Shown: positions 43,017 to 51,300 of the stretch, in pieces | Position numbering within the stretch: the first letter of the stretch is position 1 | Layout of the letters: each line of letters starts with the position of its first letter | NCBI GenBank assembly: GCA_027687465.1 | Contig: JAQCQR010000004.1 | Location: forward strand, 1 to 64,000 | Direction: 5' to 3' | Origin: Coriobacteriaceae bacterium AF08-21 | GTDB lineage: Bacteria > Actinomycetota > Coriobacteriia > Coriobacteriales > Coriobacteriaceae | DNA length: 64,000 bases | Notes under the pieces: model-generated | The model's input: only the letters and a program-made list of their open reading frames with translations | Told to the model about the DNA's origin: nothing | The model's database searches: none | Made by a program: the position numbers and the translations under genes

Positions 43017-44315
43017 ATGAGCAAGACAATAGTTAGGCCCACGCTTTCGCTGGGCAACCACATCTATCTGTATCGCCTGCTACGCGATGCGATTGGATGC
43101 GGCAAGCAAACGTTTATGACGCAGGTCGAAGAGGCTCTCGCCGTTGGCGACATGACTGCTTATGACCTGGGCTTCGAGTCCACGCGCGAGTTGCTCGAGG
43201 AACTCGACGACTGCATTAAGCTGACTGTCTTTAAGGGCGGTCGCCTGTATGCCACGGTCATCGCCAACGAGGCATGGGATGCTGCACTTGCCAAGGGCGA
43301 GGACAAGCCCAAGGCTGCCAAGGGAGCCAAGCAGTCCTATAAAAAGAAAAAGCGCGGCGAGAAGGACCTCAAGGCTGTACGCCCCAAGCACGTTAAGCGT
43401 CCCGAACCAGAAGCCGCGGTTGAAGCTGTGCCGGAGCCCGAGCCCGAGACAGAGATCGAAGTCGCTATTGAGGTGGCAGCAGAAGCCGAAACCGAAATCG
43501 CCGCCATGACCGATCCCGAAGTCATGTCAGAACAGGAAGCCGCTGCGGAGCTCAACGAGGCTCCCAAGTCGACAACCGAAGAAACCGCTGACCAATCCGA
43601 GACGCCTTCGTTCCAAAACAGTGATGTCTTTAGCGACGAGGCCGAGGACGATCAGCCCGCCGATCAAGACGCTACCGAGTCGACGCCGAAGCCCGAGACG
43701 CCGCAGCCCGCCATCTCGCTCACGGTCGTCTATGACCCCGAGAACGCCAACGCCGGCATCACCACTATGGCATCCACGCCCATCGAAGCAAAGTCGAGCG
43801 TCGAGAATGAGAGCGCGATGCAGGTTGAGTTTGAAACTGCAGCTGTAGACGCGCCCGTCACCGTGAAGCCCGCAGATTCCGCAGTTAAGCCGGAACCGGT
43901 GCCTGAGCCCGCACCCGTCATCGAATCCGTGCCCACCTCTACTTGCGACCAAGTTCCCGCACCGGCACCGGCTTCGGTACCCGCAGCGGCCCCAACCCCC
44001 GCACCCGCAGCGCCCGCCATCCCTGAGGACTTCCCCGTCGATTTCGCAACCGAGGTCTTCTGCCCCGGCCCGCTTCTGCACCAGTTGTCGACCTATCTCC
44101 CCTACGGCGCCGACACGCTCGGCATTGTCGGCGAGTACTACTGGATCGCCCGCGAGCGCGGTACCATCGAGGCCGCGCGAAACCGCGCAAACTTCCCCCT
44201 GTGCTACACGCAGGCCGGCGAGCGCCGCGAGGTTACCGTGCGCATCCGCCGCAACACCACCGGCGGTCTCGGAGCCGCCTGGGCCATCGATAAGGTCGAA
44301 GCCCCGGTCGAGTAA
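43017..44315 (+). CDS. Low-complexity protein with two small terminal domains
   Basis: A 432-residue protein without signal peptide. Residues 5-85 form a compact domain (IYLYRLLRDAIGCGKQTFM, LGFESTRELLEELDDCIKLTV, GGRLYATVI) whose helix/strand order recalls an OST-HTH/LOTUS RNA-binding fold; this is inference. A Lys-rich stretch (95-125) and about 215 residues of Glu/Pro/Ala follow, then a C-terminal domain (CPGPLLHQLSTYLPYGADTLG to the end). AAAGAGGAG precedes the ATG. Function unknown. Confidence 0.65.
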   Translation: MSKTIVRPTLSLGNHIYLYRLLRDAIGCGKQTFMTQVEEALAVGDMTAYDLGFESTRELLEELDDCIKLTVFKGGRLYATVIANEAWDAALAKGEDKPKAAKGAKQSYKKKKRGEKDLKAVRPKHVKRPEPEAAVEAVPEPEPETEIEVAIEVAAEAETEIAAMTDPEVMSEQEAAAELNEAPKSTTEETADQSETPSFQNSDVFSDEAEDDQPADQDATESTPKPETPQPAISLTVVYDPENANAGITTMASTPIEAKSSVENESAMQVEFETAAVDAPVTVKPADSAVKPEPVPEPAPVIESVPTSTCDQVPAPAPASVPAAAPTPAPAAPAIPEDFPVDFATEVFCPGPLLHQLSTYLPYGADTLGIVGEYYWIARERGTIEAARNRANFPLCYTQAGERREVTVRIRRNTTGGLGAAWAIDKVEAPVE

Positions 44316-44316
44316 A

Positions 44317-44356
44317 AAACGGCCTCGGATAGCCAATTGACCATCCGAGGCCGTTT
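44317..44356. terminator. Bidirectional terminator
   Basis: AAACGGCCTCGGAT and ATCCGAGGCCGTTT are perfect 14-bp arms between convergent genes; the A-run and T-run serve both strands. Confidence 0.88.
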
Positions 44357-44369
44357 GAATTCAGGCCTT

Positions 44370-44762
44370 TTAGTTGTCATCGGTGCATATAGACACCAGA
44401 GAAGCAAGCTCATCCTCAAGTTGCGGAGCAAAGTATCTAAAAGAAACCTGCGCTCCAGTCGGTATCGACTCAATCATATTCGCAGCATTATCTGAAACTC
44501 GGTACGATGCAGTTTCACCTGTCTTCAAATCCTCTATTGAGCAGACAGCGTCTTCAGCATCAATCGACCTAAGCACGCCTTTTCCTTGTAACATCACATC
44601 GGCATGCCCGCCAGCTATTTCTAATGAACCTGAGTCTGTCGCAGTCACTTCTCCGGAACCTCCGCGCGATATCTCTTCCTTTGTTGAACAGCCCACCAAT
44701 GAAGCCATCAGCACCAAAGACAGAGCTAGACGAATCGCCCTACTTCGAAAAAGTCGTTCCAT
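44370..44762 (-). CDS. Small lipoprotein
   Basis: A 130-residue lipoprotein: a basic N-terminus MERLFRSR, hydrophobic core LALSLVLMASL and lipobox LVGC (Cys about residue 25). The mature part has GSLEIAGGHADVMLQGKGVLRSI and a beta-rich remainder. The start overlaps the upstream peptidase-like gene, so they form one unit. Alternative starts exist at 44771 and 44789. AT-rich composition. Confidence 0.72.
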   Translation of the reverse strand: MERLFRSRAIRLALSLVLMASLVGCSTKEEISRGGSGEVTATDSGSLEIAGGHADVMLQGKGVLRSIDAEDAVCSIEDLKTGETASYRVSDNAANMIESIPTGAQVSFRYFAPQLEDELASLVSICTDDN

Positions 44763-45867
44763 AAGTCCACGCATAATAGCTCTGATCATACTTCAGGAAG
44801 GATAAAGATGAATTCCAGCCGTCCGCTATGCCAATCATCTGCCTTGTCTCTCCAGTTTTCTTACCAGTAAGTGTGGCGTAAGCCTCCGCTGTTACAGAAT
44901 GGGCTGATCCGTTGTACAAACTCGCATGTAAAACATTCGGTCTATTAGAGTTAATCTCATTTTGAATGCTCGCGATAGCCGGAGAGGAGACAGTGCGGGC
45001 GATAAGAGTACTTCCTCTGCTTGCGCAGTAATTTGTAAACCCCGTTGCACAGGTTGATATCGGCGTTCCACCCAAAACAACGCCGGGAACAGTCTGTTCT
45101 TCATCGGAAAGAGCATGGGTATTGGTGTAATTCCATATCTGCATATATTGCGAAGGGTCGCTATATAAATTGGCAATGCCATACAGTTCCGCAACGTTCG
45201 AAAAAGCTGTCACCATACAAGCATAGTGGGCGGTAAGCCTCTTAATCTCGCTTTCATCATATGACATAAACTGAGAAATGGAACGAAATCCAGATACTGT
45301 GTAATCCTGCATTTGAGTTGCGTAAATTACAACATCGTTCCAGCTTGAAGGTTTATTCGATAAAACGACAGGCCGTCCTTCTATGGAAACAGCCGGGATT
45401 GTTCTTCCGCAATTTGTTGTTATTGAACCGTCCAAAGATTGCACGCCGAATTCGAATGGATTGATCATTACGACTGGGTTATTGAACGAATAAGACTCGA
45501 CACCAAGATCTCCTCCCCGATCCATAGGGCTGACTAAGCCGTCTCCAAAACGATATCCCGTAAGTATTTCATCATCTGAAGCATCTAAAACCAAATAGCC
45601 CGCGGCTCTATTGGATGTCACAACCGGAACAATGTAACCAAGCGGGGACCCATCAACATCTACAAAAGGAATAGGGTCAGAAGGCGTATACGAATAGCCG
45701 AGGAGTCCCTTTATATATTTATCGGCAAGCTCTTGCGCAATTTCAGAAGTAAATTGTATCTGCTCACCATCAATATTGCCCGTCGAAGCAAAAACCTCTT
45801 TCGGACGTGCGGCTAAGGCGACAATTGAAGACGCGACAAGTTGCAGAAAACGACGACGCGAAAGCAT
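44740..45867 (-). CDS. Tat-exported papain-like (C39/C10-like) peptidase candidate
   Basis: A 375-residue exported protein. The N-terminus SRRRFLQLVASSIVALAA fits a twin-arginine signal (S-R-R-x-F-L). A region like streptopain/Spi propeptides (GYIVPVVTSNRAAGYLVLDASDDEILTGY; quoted ends only matter) precedes a block YACMVTAFSNVAELYG, recalling the Cys...N-x-x-E start of C39-type peptidases, and a later NGSAHSVTAEAYA with a possible catalytic His. Composition is strikingly AT-rich: 23 G+C in bases 45301-45360 versus 41 in 46921-46980. Likely acquired by transfer. Confidence 0.6.
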   Translation of the reverse strand: MLSRRRFLQLVASSIVALAARPKEVFASTGNIDGEQIQFTSEIAQELADKYIKGLLGYSYTPSDPIPFVDVDGSPLGYIVPVVTSNRAAGYLVLDASDDEILTGYRFGDGLVSPMDRGGDLGVESYSFNNPVVMINPFEFGVQSLDGSITTNCGRTIPAVSIEGRPVVLSNKPSSWNDVVIYATQMQDYTVSGFRSISQFMSYDESEIKRLTAHYACMVTAFSNVAELYGIANLYSDPSQYMQIWNYTNTHALSDEEQTVPGVVLGGTPISTCATGFTNYCASRGSTLIARTVSSPAIASIQNEINSNRPNVLHASLYNGSAHSVTAEAYATLTGKKTGETRQMIGIADGWNSSLSFLKYDQSYYAWTYGTTFSK

Positions 45868-46108
45868 ATGTTCTTCTTTCTAGAGAAGCGACTTATAAGG
45901 TACTCCTATTCTATAATCTTTTTTTAACGTTACAGCACTGGTTATATTTCAATTCGATTTGCTTATGTCCTTGCAACCCAATGCGTCTTTACGTTTTAAA
46001 CGGAATTAGAAAATCACTCATAGCAAAAACGGGCTTTAATCCCAAAGAGATGACTTTGATTATGAATCAAACCAGCAGCCAGGGCATAGCTGCAGTGCAA
46101 TCGCTACA
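45868..46108. other. AT-rich intergenic region
   Basis: No convincing gene. It should hold the promoter of the peptidase-like gene on the minus strand; the low GC marks the edge of the acquired islet. Confidence 0.5.
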
Positions 46109-46138
46109 AGAAAGGCCGCCCTTGGTGGCGGCCTTTCT
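46109..46138 (-). terminator. Terminator of ettA
   Basis: AGAAAGGCCGCC and GGCGGCCTTTCT are perfect 12-bp arms with a 6-nt loop, directly after the ettA stop at 46147. Confidence 0.85.
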
Positions 46139-46146
46139 ACTTGCTA

Positions 46147-47826
46147 CTAGTCGCGCGTCAGCTTGCGGTGAATACGATGCGGCTGGGCTGCGTCCTCGCC
46201 CAAGCGCTCGATGCGGTTGGCTTGATAGGCCTCAAAGTTGCCCTCGAACCAATACCAGTTGCCCGGATTCTCGTCGGTGCCCTCCCACGCCAGAATGTGC
46301 GTGGCGACGCGGTCCAGGAACATACGGTCGTGGCTAATGACCACCGAGCAGCCCGGGAACTCGAGCAGCGCCGCCTCGAGCGAGGACAGCGTCTCGACGT
46401 CGAGGTCGTTCGTGGGCTCGTCGAGGAGCAGCAGGTTGCCGCCCTGCTTGAGCGTAAGCGCCAAGTTCAGACGGTTGCGCTCGCCACCGGAGAGTACGCC
46501 AGCGCGCTTCTGCTGGTCCTGGCCCTTAAAGCCAAAGCTCGCCACATAAGCACGGCTCGGAACCTCGGTCTCGCCGACCATCATGTGGTCCAGGCCGTCC
46601 GAGACGACCTCCCACAAGTTCTTATCGGGGTCGATGCCGGAACGGTTCTGGTCGACATAGGAGATCTTGACGGTCTCACCCACCTCAAGTTCGCCCGAAG
46701 TCAGCGGCTCCAGACCCACAATCGTCTTGAACAGCGTGGTCTTGCCCACACCATTGGGGCCGATGACGCCCACGATGCCGTTGCGCGGCAGGGTAAACGA
46801 AAGGTCGTCGATGAGCACGCGGCCATCGAACTCCTTGTGCAGATGATGGGCCTCGAGCACCTTGTTGCCCAGACGCGGGCCCACAGGGATGCGGATGTCG
46901 GTCCAGTCGAGCTTCTGGCTTGCGCGGGCCTCGGCCTCCATCTCCTCGTAGCGAGCCAGACGGGCCTTGTTCTTGGCCTGGCGAGCCTTGGGCGAGCTGC
47001 GTACCCACTCGAGCTCGGCCTCCATGCGCTTGGCGAGCTTGGCGTCACGGTTGCCCTGGGCCTCGATACGCGCGGCCTTGGTCTCCAGATACGTGGAGTA
47101 GTTGCCCTTGTAGGGATAAAGGTGACCGCGGTCGACCTCGCAGATCCACTCGGCAACGTTATCCAAGAAGTAGCGATCGTGTGTGACGGCAAGCACCGCG
47201 CCCTGGTAGTTGTGCAGGAAGTGCTCGAGCCACAGGATCGACTCGGCGTCCAGGTGGTTCGTGGGCTCGTCGAGCAGCAGCAGATCGGGAGCCTCGAGCA
47301 GCAGCTTGCACAGGGCCACGCGGCGACGCTCGCCGCCAGAGAGCACGTTAACCGGCATGTCGGAATCGGGCAGCTGCAGGGCGTCCATGGCCTGGCCGAG
47401 CTTGGAATCGATATCCCAGCCGTCGGCGGCATCGATCTCGTCCTGGAGCTTGCCCATCTCGACCATGAGGGCGTCCATGTCGCAGTCCGGGTCGCACATC
47501 TCCTCGCCGATCTTATTGAAGCGATCGACCTTGGCGATCATATCGCCAAACGCCATGCGCACGTTCTCGATAACGGTCTTGTCGTCGTCGAGCGGCGGCT
47601 CCTGCTGCAGGATGCCCACGGTGTAGCCGGGGGTGAGCTTGGCATCGCCGTTGGAGACCTCCTCGATGCCGGCCATGATCTTGAGCAGGGTCGACTTGCC
47701 CATGCCGTTGGGACCCACGACGCCGATCTTGGCACCGGGGTAGAAGCTCAGGGTCACGTCGTCAAGGATTACCTTGTCGCCATGGGCCTTGCGAGCCTGA
47801 TACATCTGGTAGATAAACTCCGCCAT
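46147..47826 (-). CDS. ettA: ABC-F translational throttle protein EttA
   Basis: A 559-residue soluble ABC-F ATPase. Domain 1: GPNGMGKST, LSGGERRRVALC, LLLLDEPTNHLD. The arm-containing first domain and the linker with basic helices (KLAKRMEAELEWVRSSPKARQAKNKARLARYEEM) precede domain 2: GPNGVGKTT, LSGGERNRLNLA, LLLLDEPTNDLD. It binds the ribosomal E site and gates the first peptide bond according to ATP/ADP ratio. The N-terminal MAEFIYQMYQARKAHGDKVIL is typical. GAAAGGA precedes the ATG. Confidence 0.95.
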   Translation of the reverse strand: MAEFIYQMYQARKAHGDKVILDDVTLSFYPGAKIGVVGPNGMGKSTLLKIMAGIEEVSNGDAKLTPGYTVGILQQEPPLDDDKTVIENVRMAFGDMIAKVDRFNKIGEEMCDPDCDMDALMVEMGKLQDEIDAADGWDIDSKLGQAMDALQLPDSDMPVNVLSGGERRRVALCKLLLEAPDLLLLDEPTNHLDAESILWLEHFLHNYQGAVLAVTHDRYFLDNVAEWICEVDRGHLYPYKGNYSTYLETKAARIEAQGNRDAKLAKRMEAELEWVRSSPKARQAKNKARLARYEEMEAEARASQKLDWTDIRIPVGPRLGNKVLEAHHLHKEFDGRVLIDDLSFTLPRNGIVGVIGPNGVGKTTLFKTIVGLEPLTSGELEVGETVKISYVDQNRSGIDPDKNLWEVVSDGLDHMMVGETEVPSRAYVASFGFKGQDQQKRAGVLSGGERNRLNLALTLKQGGNLLLLDEPTNDLDVETLSSLEAALLEFPGCSVVISHDRMFLDRVATHILAWEGTDENPGNWYWFEGNFEAYQANRIERLGEDAAQPHRIHRKLTRD

Positions 47827-48010
47827 ATGTCTGTTCTATCCTTTCTACCTGCTGTTTCCCTATTCTTGATTCGCTTTAGTGGAAACGAAATGAGGGAACG
47901 AGCTCTGAAACGTAACGAAAAAGGGGCATGGTTGCCCACACCCCCTAATACTACCTGGGAAAAGTCCCCCGGAACATACTATGAACTGCGTACGCTAGTT
48001 TTCCGCAACC

Positions 48011-48715
48011 TTAACGAGCGGCTCGCTGCGATTTGCGCCACAACAGATACGAGTAGACGTAGACGGCTCCAACCGAACCAAACGCCAGAACCGCAATCAC
48101 CGTGGCGACGACTTCACTCGAAAGCACGCTGCCTGCCACGCCCATCACAATCAGGCCAATACCCAGCACCATAAAGCAGGCGCCGCCAAAACGCTGCGTA
48201 CGGCGCCAGTTCTCGGGATCGGCAAGCCCCCAGGGTGTCTTGATACCGAGCGTATAGTTCTGCTTCACACGCGGCAAGTAGTTGCCTACGCCGATGAACA
48301 GCAAACCGACAACACCGGAAATCAGCACGTTAACCAAACCGACCGCCGGCACCACGCCCCAAACCGTAAGCTCTCCCAGCCAGCTTATGGCGCACATGAA
48401 CAAGGTGAAGGCGATTACGAAGCCCTGGTAGAACTTGCCCGAGGTTCGATATGCCTCACCTTTGGGGTCGATGCGCGGCACCACGCAGAACATTGCGAGA
48501 AGCGCCAGAGGCAGCACGCCGAGCGCGGAGGCCATCCAGCTAGGACCCCAACCGTCGACGGCGCCGTTCGCGCCCCAGTGCGTGGGAATCTGCGCAGGCA
48601 AGCTCGGCATCACTATGAGGTGCGCTACGACATTGGCGACGCACAGAGCGACCAGCGCAATCCACACGCGCGACGATACCCCCGTGGGGTGAATGCCCTT
48701 GTTTTCGTTATTCAT
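48011..48715 (-). CDS. sdpI: SdpI family membrane protein
   Basis: A 234-residue protein with six hydrophobic helices and the SdpI/DUF1648 signature LPAQIPTHWGANGAVDGWGPSW followed by NYLPRVKQNYTLGIKTPWGLADPENWRRTQRFGG. In B. subtilis SdpI gives immunity to the SdpC toxin and titrates SdpR at the membrane. No sdpC-like gene is in this window, so it may act as an orphan immunity/sensor protein. It overlaps sdpR by 8 bp. Confidence 0.88.
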   Translation of the reverse strand: MNNENKGIHPTGVSSRVWIALVALCVANVVAHLIVMPSLPAQIPTHWGANGAVDGWGPSWMASALGVLPLALLAMFCVVPRIDPKGEAYRTSGKFYQGFVIAFTLFMCAISWLGELTVWGVVPAVGLVNVLISGVVGLLFIGVGNYLPRVKQNYTLGIKTPWGLADPENWRRTQRFGGACFMVLGIGLIVMGVAGSVLSSEVVATVIAVLAFGSVGAVYVYSYLLWRKSQRAAR

Positions 48716-48986
48716 CCTTATCACCTTCCGTGTTTGTAAAGCTCATAAACCAGCCAATTAAATCCTGCATGACGGTGGTGTTTAAGCTGTATACGATGCT
48801 TTGGCCATGGCGCTCGTCGGTCACCAACCCGGCGTTTTTGAGTGTCGCCAAGTGATGGCTGAGCGACGGTTTGCTTATGTCGAAATGCTCGGCGAGCTGC
48901 CCCGCCGTGCAATTGCCCTCGCGCAGCAGTTCTAAAATGCGCCGCCGCGTTGGATCCGCCAGCGCCTTAAAACCTTCTCCCGGCAT
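48708..48986 (-). CDS. sdpR: ArsR/SdpR family repressor
   Basis: A 92-residue winged-helix protein: FKALADPTRRRILELLREGNCTAGQLAEHFDISKPSLSHHLATLKNAGLV is the ArsR DNA-binding domain (residues 6-55), with no metal-binding cysteine pair, as in SdpR. It should repress its own operon through the dyad at 49035-49058. GGAGG precedes the ATG. Confidence 0.9.
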   Translation of the reverse strand: MPGEGFKALADPTRRRILELLREGNCTAGQLAEHFDISKPSLSHHLATLKNAGLVTDERHGQSIVYSLNTTVMQDLIGWFMSFTNTEGDKDE

Positions 48987-49020
48987 AGAACCTCCTCTCG
49001 CTATCTCTCGCTACGTGCAC

Positions 49021-49058
49021 ACTATACTCGATATTTAGATGTTTGTCTAATTATCTAA
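49021..49058 (-). promoter_or_regulatory. sdpRI promoter and operator dyad
   Basis: On the minus strand TTAGAC, an 18-bp spacer and TATAGT (complement of 49021-49026) form a promoter. TTAGAT (49035-49040) and ATCTAA (49053-49058) form a dyad overlapping its -35 region, as expected for autorepression by an ArsR-type protein. Confidence 0.6.
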
Positions 49059-49074
49059 TAGCAATGTTATGTAT

Positions 49075-49102
49075 AGAACATTCGTTCGTTTTTAGATACA
49101 AT
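49075..49102 (+). promoter_or_regulatory. LexA-like SOS box and -10 for the 28-residue peptide
   Basis: AGAACATTCGTTCG (49075-49088) matches the Gram-positive/actinobacterial SOS consensus CGAACNNNNGTTCG with one mismatch. TACAAT at 49097-49102 is a good -10. The box covers the -35 zone, a position where LexA would block transcription. Confidence 0.6.
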
Positions 49103-49153
49103 GGGTCCAGAAGCAGATGGGCCAGCTCCCTCTTCCCAAGAAGGAGATGGACT

Positions 49154-49240
49154 ATGAGTATTAACGATGTCCTGACGTTGTTGTTGCTTGTAATCGCGGC
49201 TGTGGAGCTCGGCATCCACATTGGAGGTCGAATGAAATAG
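49154..49240 (+). CDS. 28-residue hydrophobic peptide, TisB/holin-like toxin candidate
   Basis: The ATG at 49154 follows AAGGAGATGG and the frame ends TAG at 49240. The product begins MSINDVLTLLLLVIAAVELG and ends HIGGRMK: one amphipathic membrane span and a short basic tail. Size and pattern recall type I toxins such as TisB (29 residues, SOS-induced) or the Hol-Tox group. An antisense RNA was not located. The LexA-like box upstream fits an SOS-induced role. Confidence 0.6.
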   Translation: MSINDVLTLLLLVIAAVELGIHIGGRMK

Positions 49241-49262
49241 CCGCCCCCGCGTAATGCGAAGA

Positions 49263-49377
49263 CGGCCACTTCTCACGCTACAAACGTGTTTGGGAGTTGG
49301 CCAACCCGCTGCAACGGGTGCCATCTGCTTCATCTTATGCGAATCACTGCCTCATTTCAACAAGCCCCTAGGGCTCA
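49263..49377. terminator. Hairpins after the small peptide gene
   Basis: A long imperfect stem pairs GGCCACTTCTCACG (from 49272) with CGTG...GGGAGTTGGCC (to 49303). ACCCG/CGGGT (about 49305-49320) and AGCCC-CTA-GGGCT (49365-49377) follow. They may end the peptide mRNA or an antisense RNA. Confidence 0.4.
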
Positions 49378-49397
49378 AATGGAATCGCGATAATACC

Positions 49398-49403
49398 TAT
49401 AAT
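49398..49403 (+). promoter_or_regulatory. Candidate -10 box of tcdA
   Basis: TATAAT lies 44 bp before the tcdA start; no strong -35 is seen. Confidence 0.45.
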
Positions 49404-49447
49404 GGCGATAGCTAAAACACGATTCGCTTCCCCATCGGAGGATGTCT

Positions 49448-50239
49448 ATGACCGAAACTGCTGCACTCGTCGAGACACGCGATACCAAGCTCGAGATCAT
49501 CATGGGCCGCGAGGCACTCGACAAGCTCGCCGATGCCACGGTGCTGGTACTCGGCTGCGGAGGTGTGGGCTCCAACTGCTGCGAGGCACTCGCCCGCGGC
49601 GGCATTGGTCATTTTGTAATTCTGGACAAGGACATCATCGCGCCCAGCAATATCAATCGCCAGGCCATCGCCTTTCACAGCACCGTCGGCAAGCGCAAGG
49701 TCGATGTTATGGAAGCCATGATCCACGACATCAATCCCGCCACCACCGTCATCAAGCGAACTGAATATCTGCTGAGCGACAATATCGACGAGTTCTTTAC
49801 GAGCGTTTTTGAGCAGACGGGCGGCAAGCTCGACTACGTCGTCGACGCCATCGACACCATCTCGGCCAAGCTCACCATTGCCAAATATGCTCAAGATCAC
49901 GACATTCGTTTGGTTAGCTCTATGGGCGGGGCCAACAAGCTGCATCCCGAATGCTTGCGTTTTGCCGATATCTTTGACACCGTGCGCGACCCCATGAGCC
50001 GCATTATGCGCAAAGAATGTAAGAAGCGCGAAATCAAGAGCCTGCACGTGCTGTTTAGCTGTGAGGAATCGGTTAAAACCCAACCCCGCGACCCGTCCAA
50101 CATCCACGAGCGTACCGAGTTGGGTACCGCCAGCTTTATGCCGCCCATCATGGGTCAGATGATCGCCGGCGAGGTTATCCGTCAGATCAGCGGGCGCGGG
50201 TGCGAGCGCGTGCGCGCCGACGGCCAGCGCTTGGACTAG
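49448..50239 (+). CDS. tcdA: tRNA threonylcarbamoyladenosine dehydratase
   Basis: A 263-residue ThiF/E1-like enzyme. It has the nucleotide-binding VLVLGCGGVGSNCCEALARGGIG, ILDKDIIAPSNINRQ and YVVDAIDTISAKLTIA, and LGTASFMPPIMGQMIAGEVIR near the C-terminus, the TcdA (CsdL) pattern. It dehydrates t6A37 of tRNA to the cyclic form. The ATG at 49448 has GGAGG 7 nt upstream; the ATG at 49442 is too close to it. Confidence 0.92.
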   Translation: MTETAALVETRDTKLEIIMGREALDKLADATVLVLGCGGVGSNCCEALARGGIGHFVILDKDIIAPSNINRQAIAFHSTVGKRKVDVMEAMIHDINPATTVIKRTEYLLSDNIDEFFTSVFEQTGGKLDYVVDAIDTISAKLTIAKYAQDHDIRLVSSMGGANKLHPECLRFADIFDTVRDPMSRIMRKECKKREIKSLHVLFSCEESVKTQPRDPSNIHERTELGTASFMPPIMGQMIAGEVIRQISGRGCERVRADGQRLD

Positions 50240-50253
50240 CAGGATGCCCTGCG

Positions 50254-51036
50254 ATGGAACCGCGATTCTTTGACACGCATTGTCATCTTGATTTGATGCT
50301 CAGCCCCGATGCTGCAGCCAGTGAGTCGGCGGCGTTGGGTCTGGGGCTCTTTGACTGCGGGGTCGACCCACGCGACTTCGCGGCAGCAAAAAAGCGGGCC
50401 AGCCGATACCCAAACATTATCGCGGGCGCCGGCCTCCATCCCTGGTGGCTCGCCGACGGACGATGCGGTGCCGCCGAAATCAATCTGCTTTGCAAGGTCG
50501 CCGCACAAGAGCGCTTTATCGGCGAGGTCGGACTCGACTTTTCCGCGCGCTGTGCCGGAAGCGAGCCGCTACAAACACAGGCGCTCGACCAGCTCTGTAA
50601 TGCACTCGTGCACTATCCTCTTGCCGGGCGCGTGATATCAATTCACGCTGTTCGTTCGGCAGGAACCGTACTGGACGCCCTTGAGTCATATGGATTACTC
50701 ACCCCAAGCCCCAACTCCCCCGCCATCATCTTCCACTGGTTTAGCGGCACCTCGAACGAGTTCGACCGTGCGCGAAACGCAGGCTGCTATTTTTCCGTGA
50801 ACGAGCGGATGCTCGCTACCAAGCGCGGTCGTGAATACGCCCGACAGATCCCACTCGACCGTCTGCTGCTCGAAACCGACGCTCCAGCCGAACCGCAAGC
50901 AGATGCAAGCGCGCGACAGCTCATCACATCGCTAAAAAGCGCCTCCCTGCACATCGCCGAACTTAAAAACTGCGTCGTGGAGAGCGCCGAATCGATCGTT
51001 TTGGAAAATTCGCGCTTCATATTTGACTTCCGCTGA
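50254..51036 (+). CDS. TatD family metal-dependent hydrolase
   Basis: A 260-residue TIM-barrel hydrolase with the metal motif FFDTHCHLDL at residues 5-14, GAGLHPWW, FIGEVGLDFS, ISIHAVRSAGT, FHWFSGT and LLLETDAPAE. TatD-type enzymes act as 3'-5' DNases or quality-control hydrolases. It begins 14 bp after tcdA and is likely co-transcribed. Slightly diverged from the canonical family (DYG replaced by DFS). Confidence 0.88.
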   Translation: MEPRFFDTHCHLDLMLSPDAAASESAALGLGLFDCGVDPRDFAAAKKRASRYPNIIAGAGLHPWWLADGRCGAAEINLLCKVAAQERFIGEVGLDFSARCAGSEPLQTQALDQLCNALVHYPLAGRVISIHAVRSAGTVLDALESYGLLTPSPNSPAIIFHWFSGTSNEFDRARNAGCYFSVNERMLATKRGREYARQIPLDRLLLETDAPAEPQADASARQLITSLKSASLHIAELKNCVVESAESIVLENSRFIFDFR

Positions 51037-51041
51037 CCCCG

Positions 51042-51271
51042 GTGGGCAAAAAACACCAAATATGAGTACTGCTGTAAAGCTAGTAGCATTATATTGTGAC
51101 AAAAGAGCGCCTTGATAATGTACAGCTGTTCATTATCAAGGCGTTTTAGCATGGCTAAAGCCATATTTAACAGGTTATAATCGCCCCCAGGCGCTCAACC
51201 AGGACCTTAAAAGCATAATTTCCCTGTTACTAAATTAGTGACAGTACTCATATTTGGCATTTTTTGTCCAC
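51042..51271. mobile_element. 230-bp MITE-like element with 30-bp terminal inverted repeats
   Basis: 51042-51071 (GTGGGCAAAAAAC...ATGAGTACTG) and 51242-51271 are inverted repeats agreeing at 27 of 30 positions; the inner 16 (CCAAATATGAGTACTG) are perfect. Inside lies a terminator-like stem (CGCCTTGATAATG at 51108-51120 with its inverse at 51131-51143, then TTTT) and a near-palindrome TGTTACTAAATTAGTGACA (51226-51244). AT-rich, no coding frame. It fills the gap between tatD and the HAD gene and may supply both with terminators. Confidence 0.6.
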
Positions 51272-51300
51272 GAACCCCTAAAGAGCCTCCAACAGACCCC

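Noticed and set aside
46141..48174. A 677-codon open frame on the plus strand
   Set aside because: It is the antisense shadow of ettA, whose minus-strand product has full ABC-F motifs; the antisense product has none.
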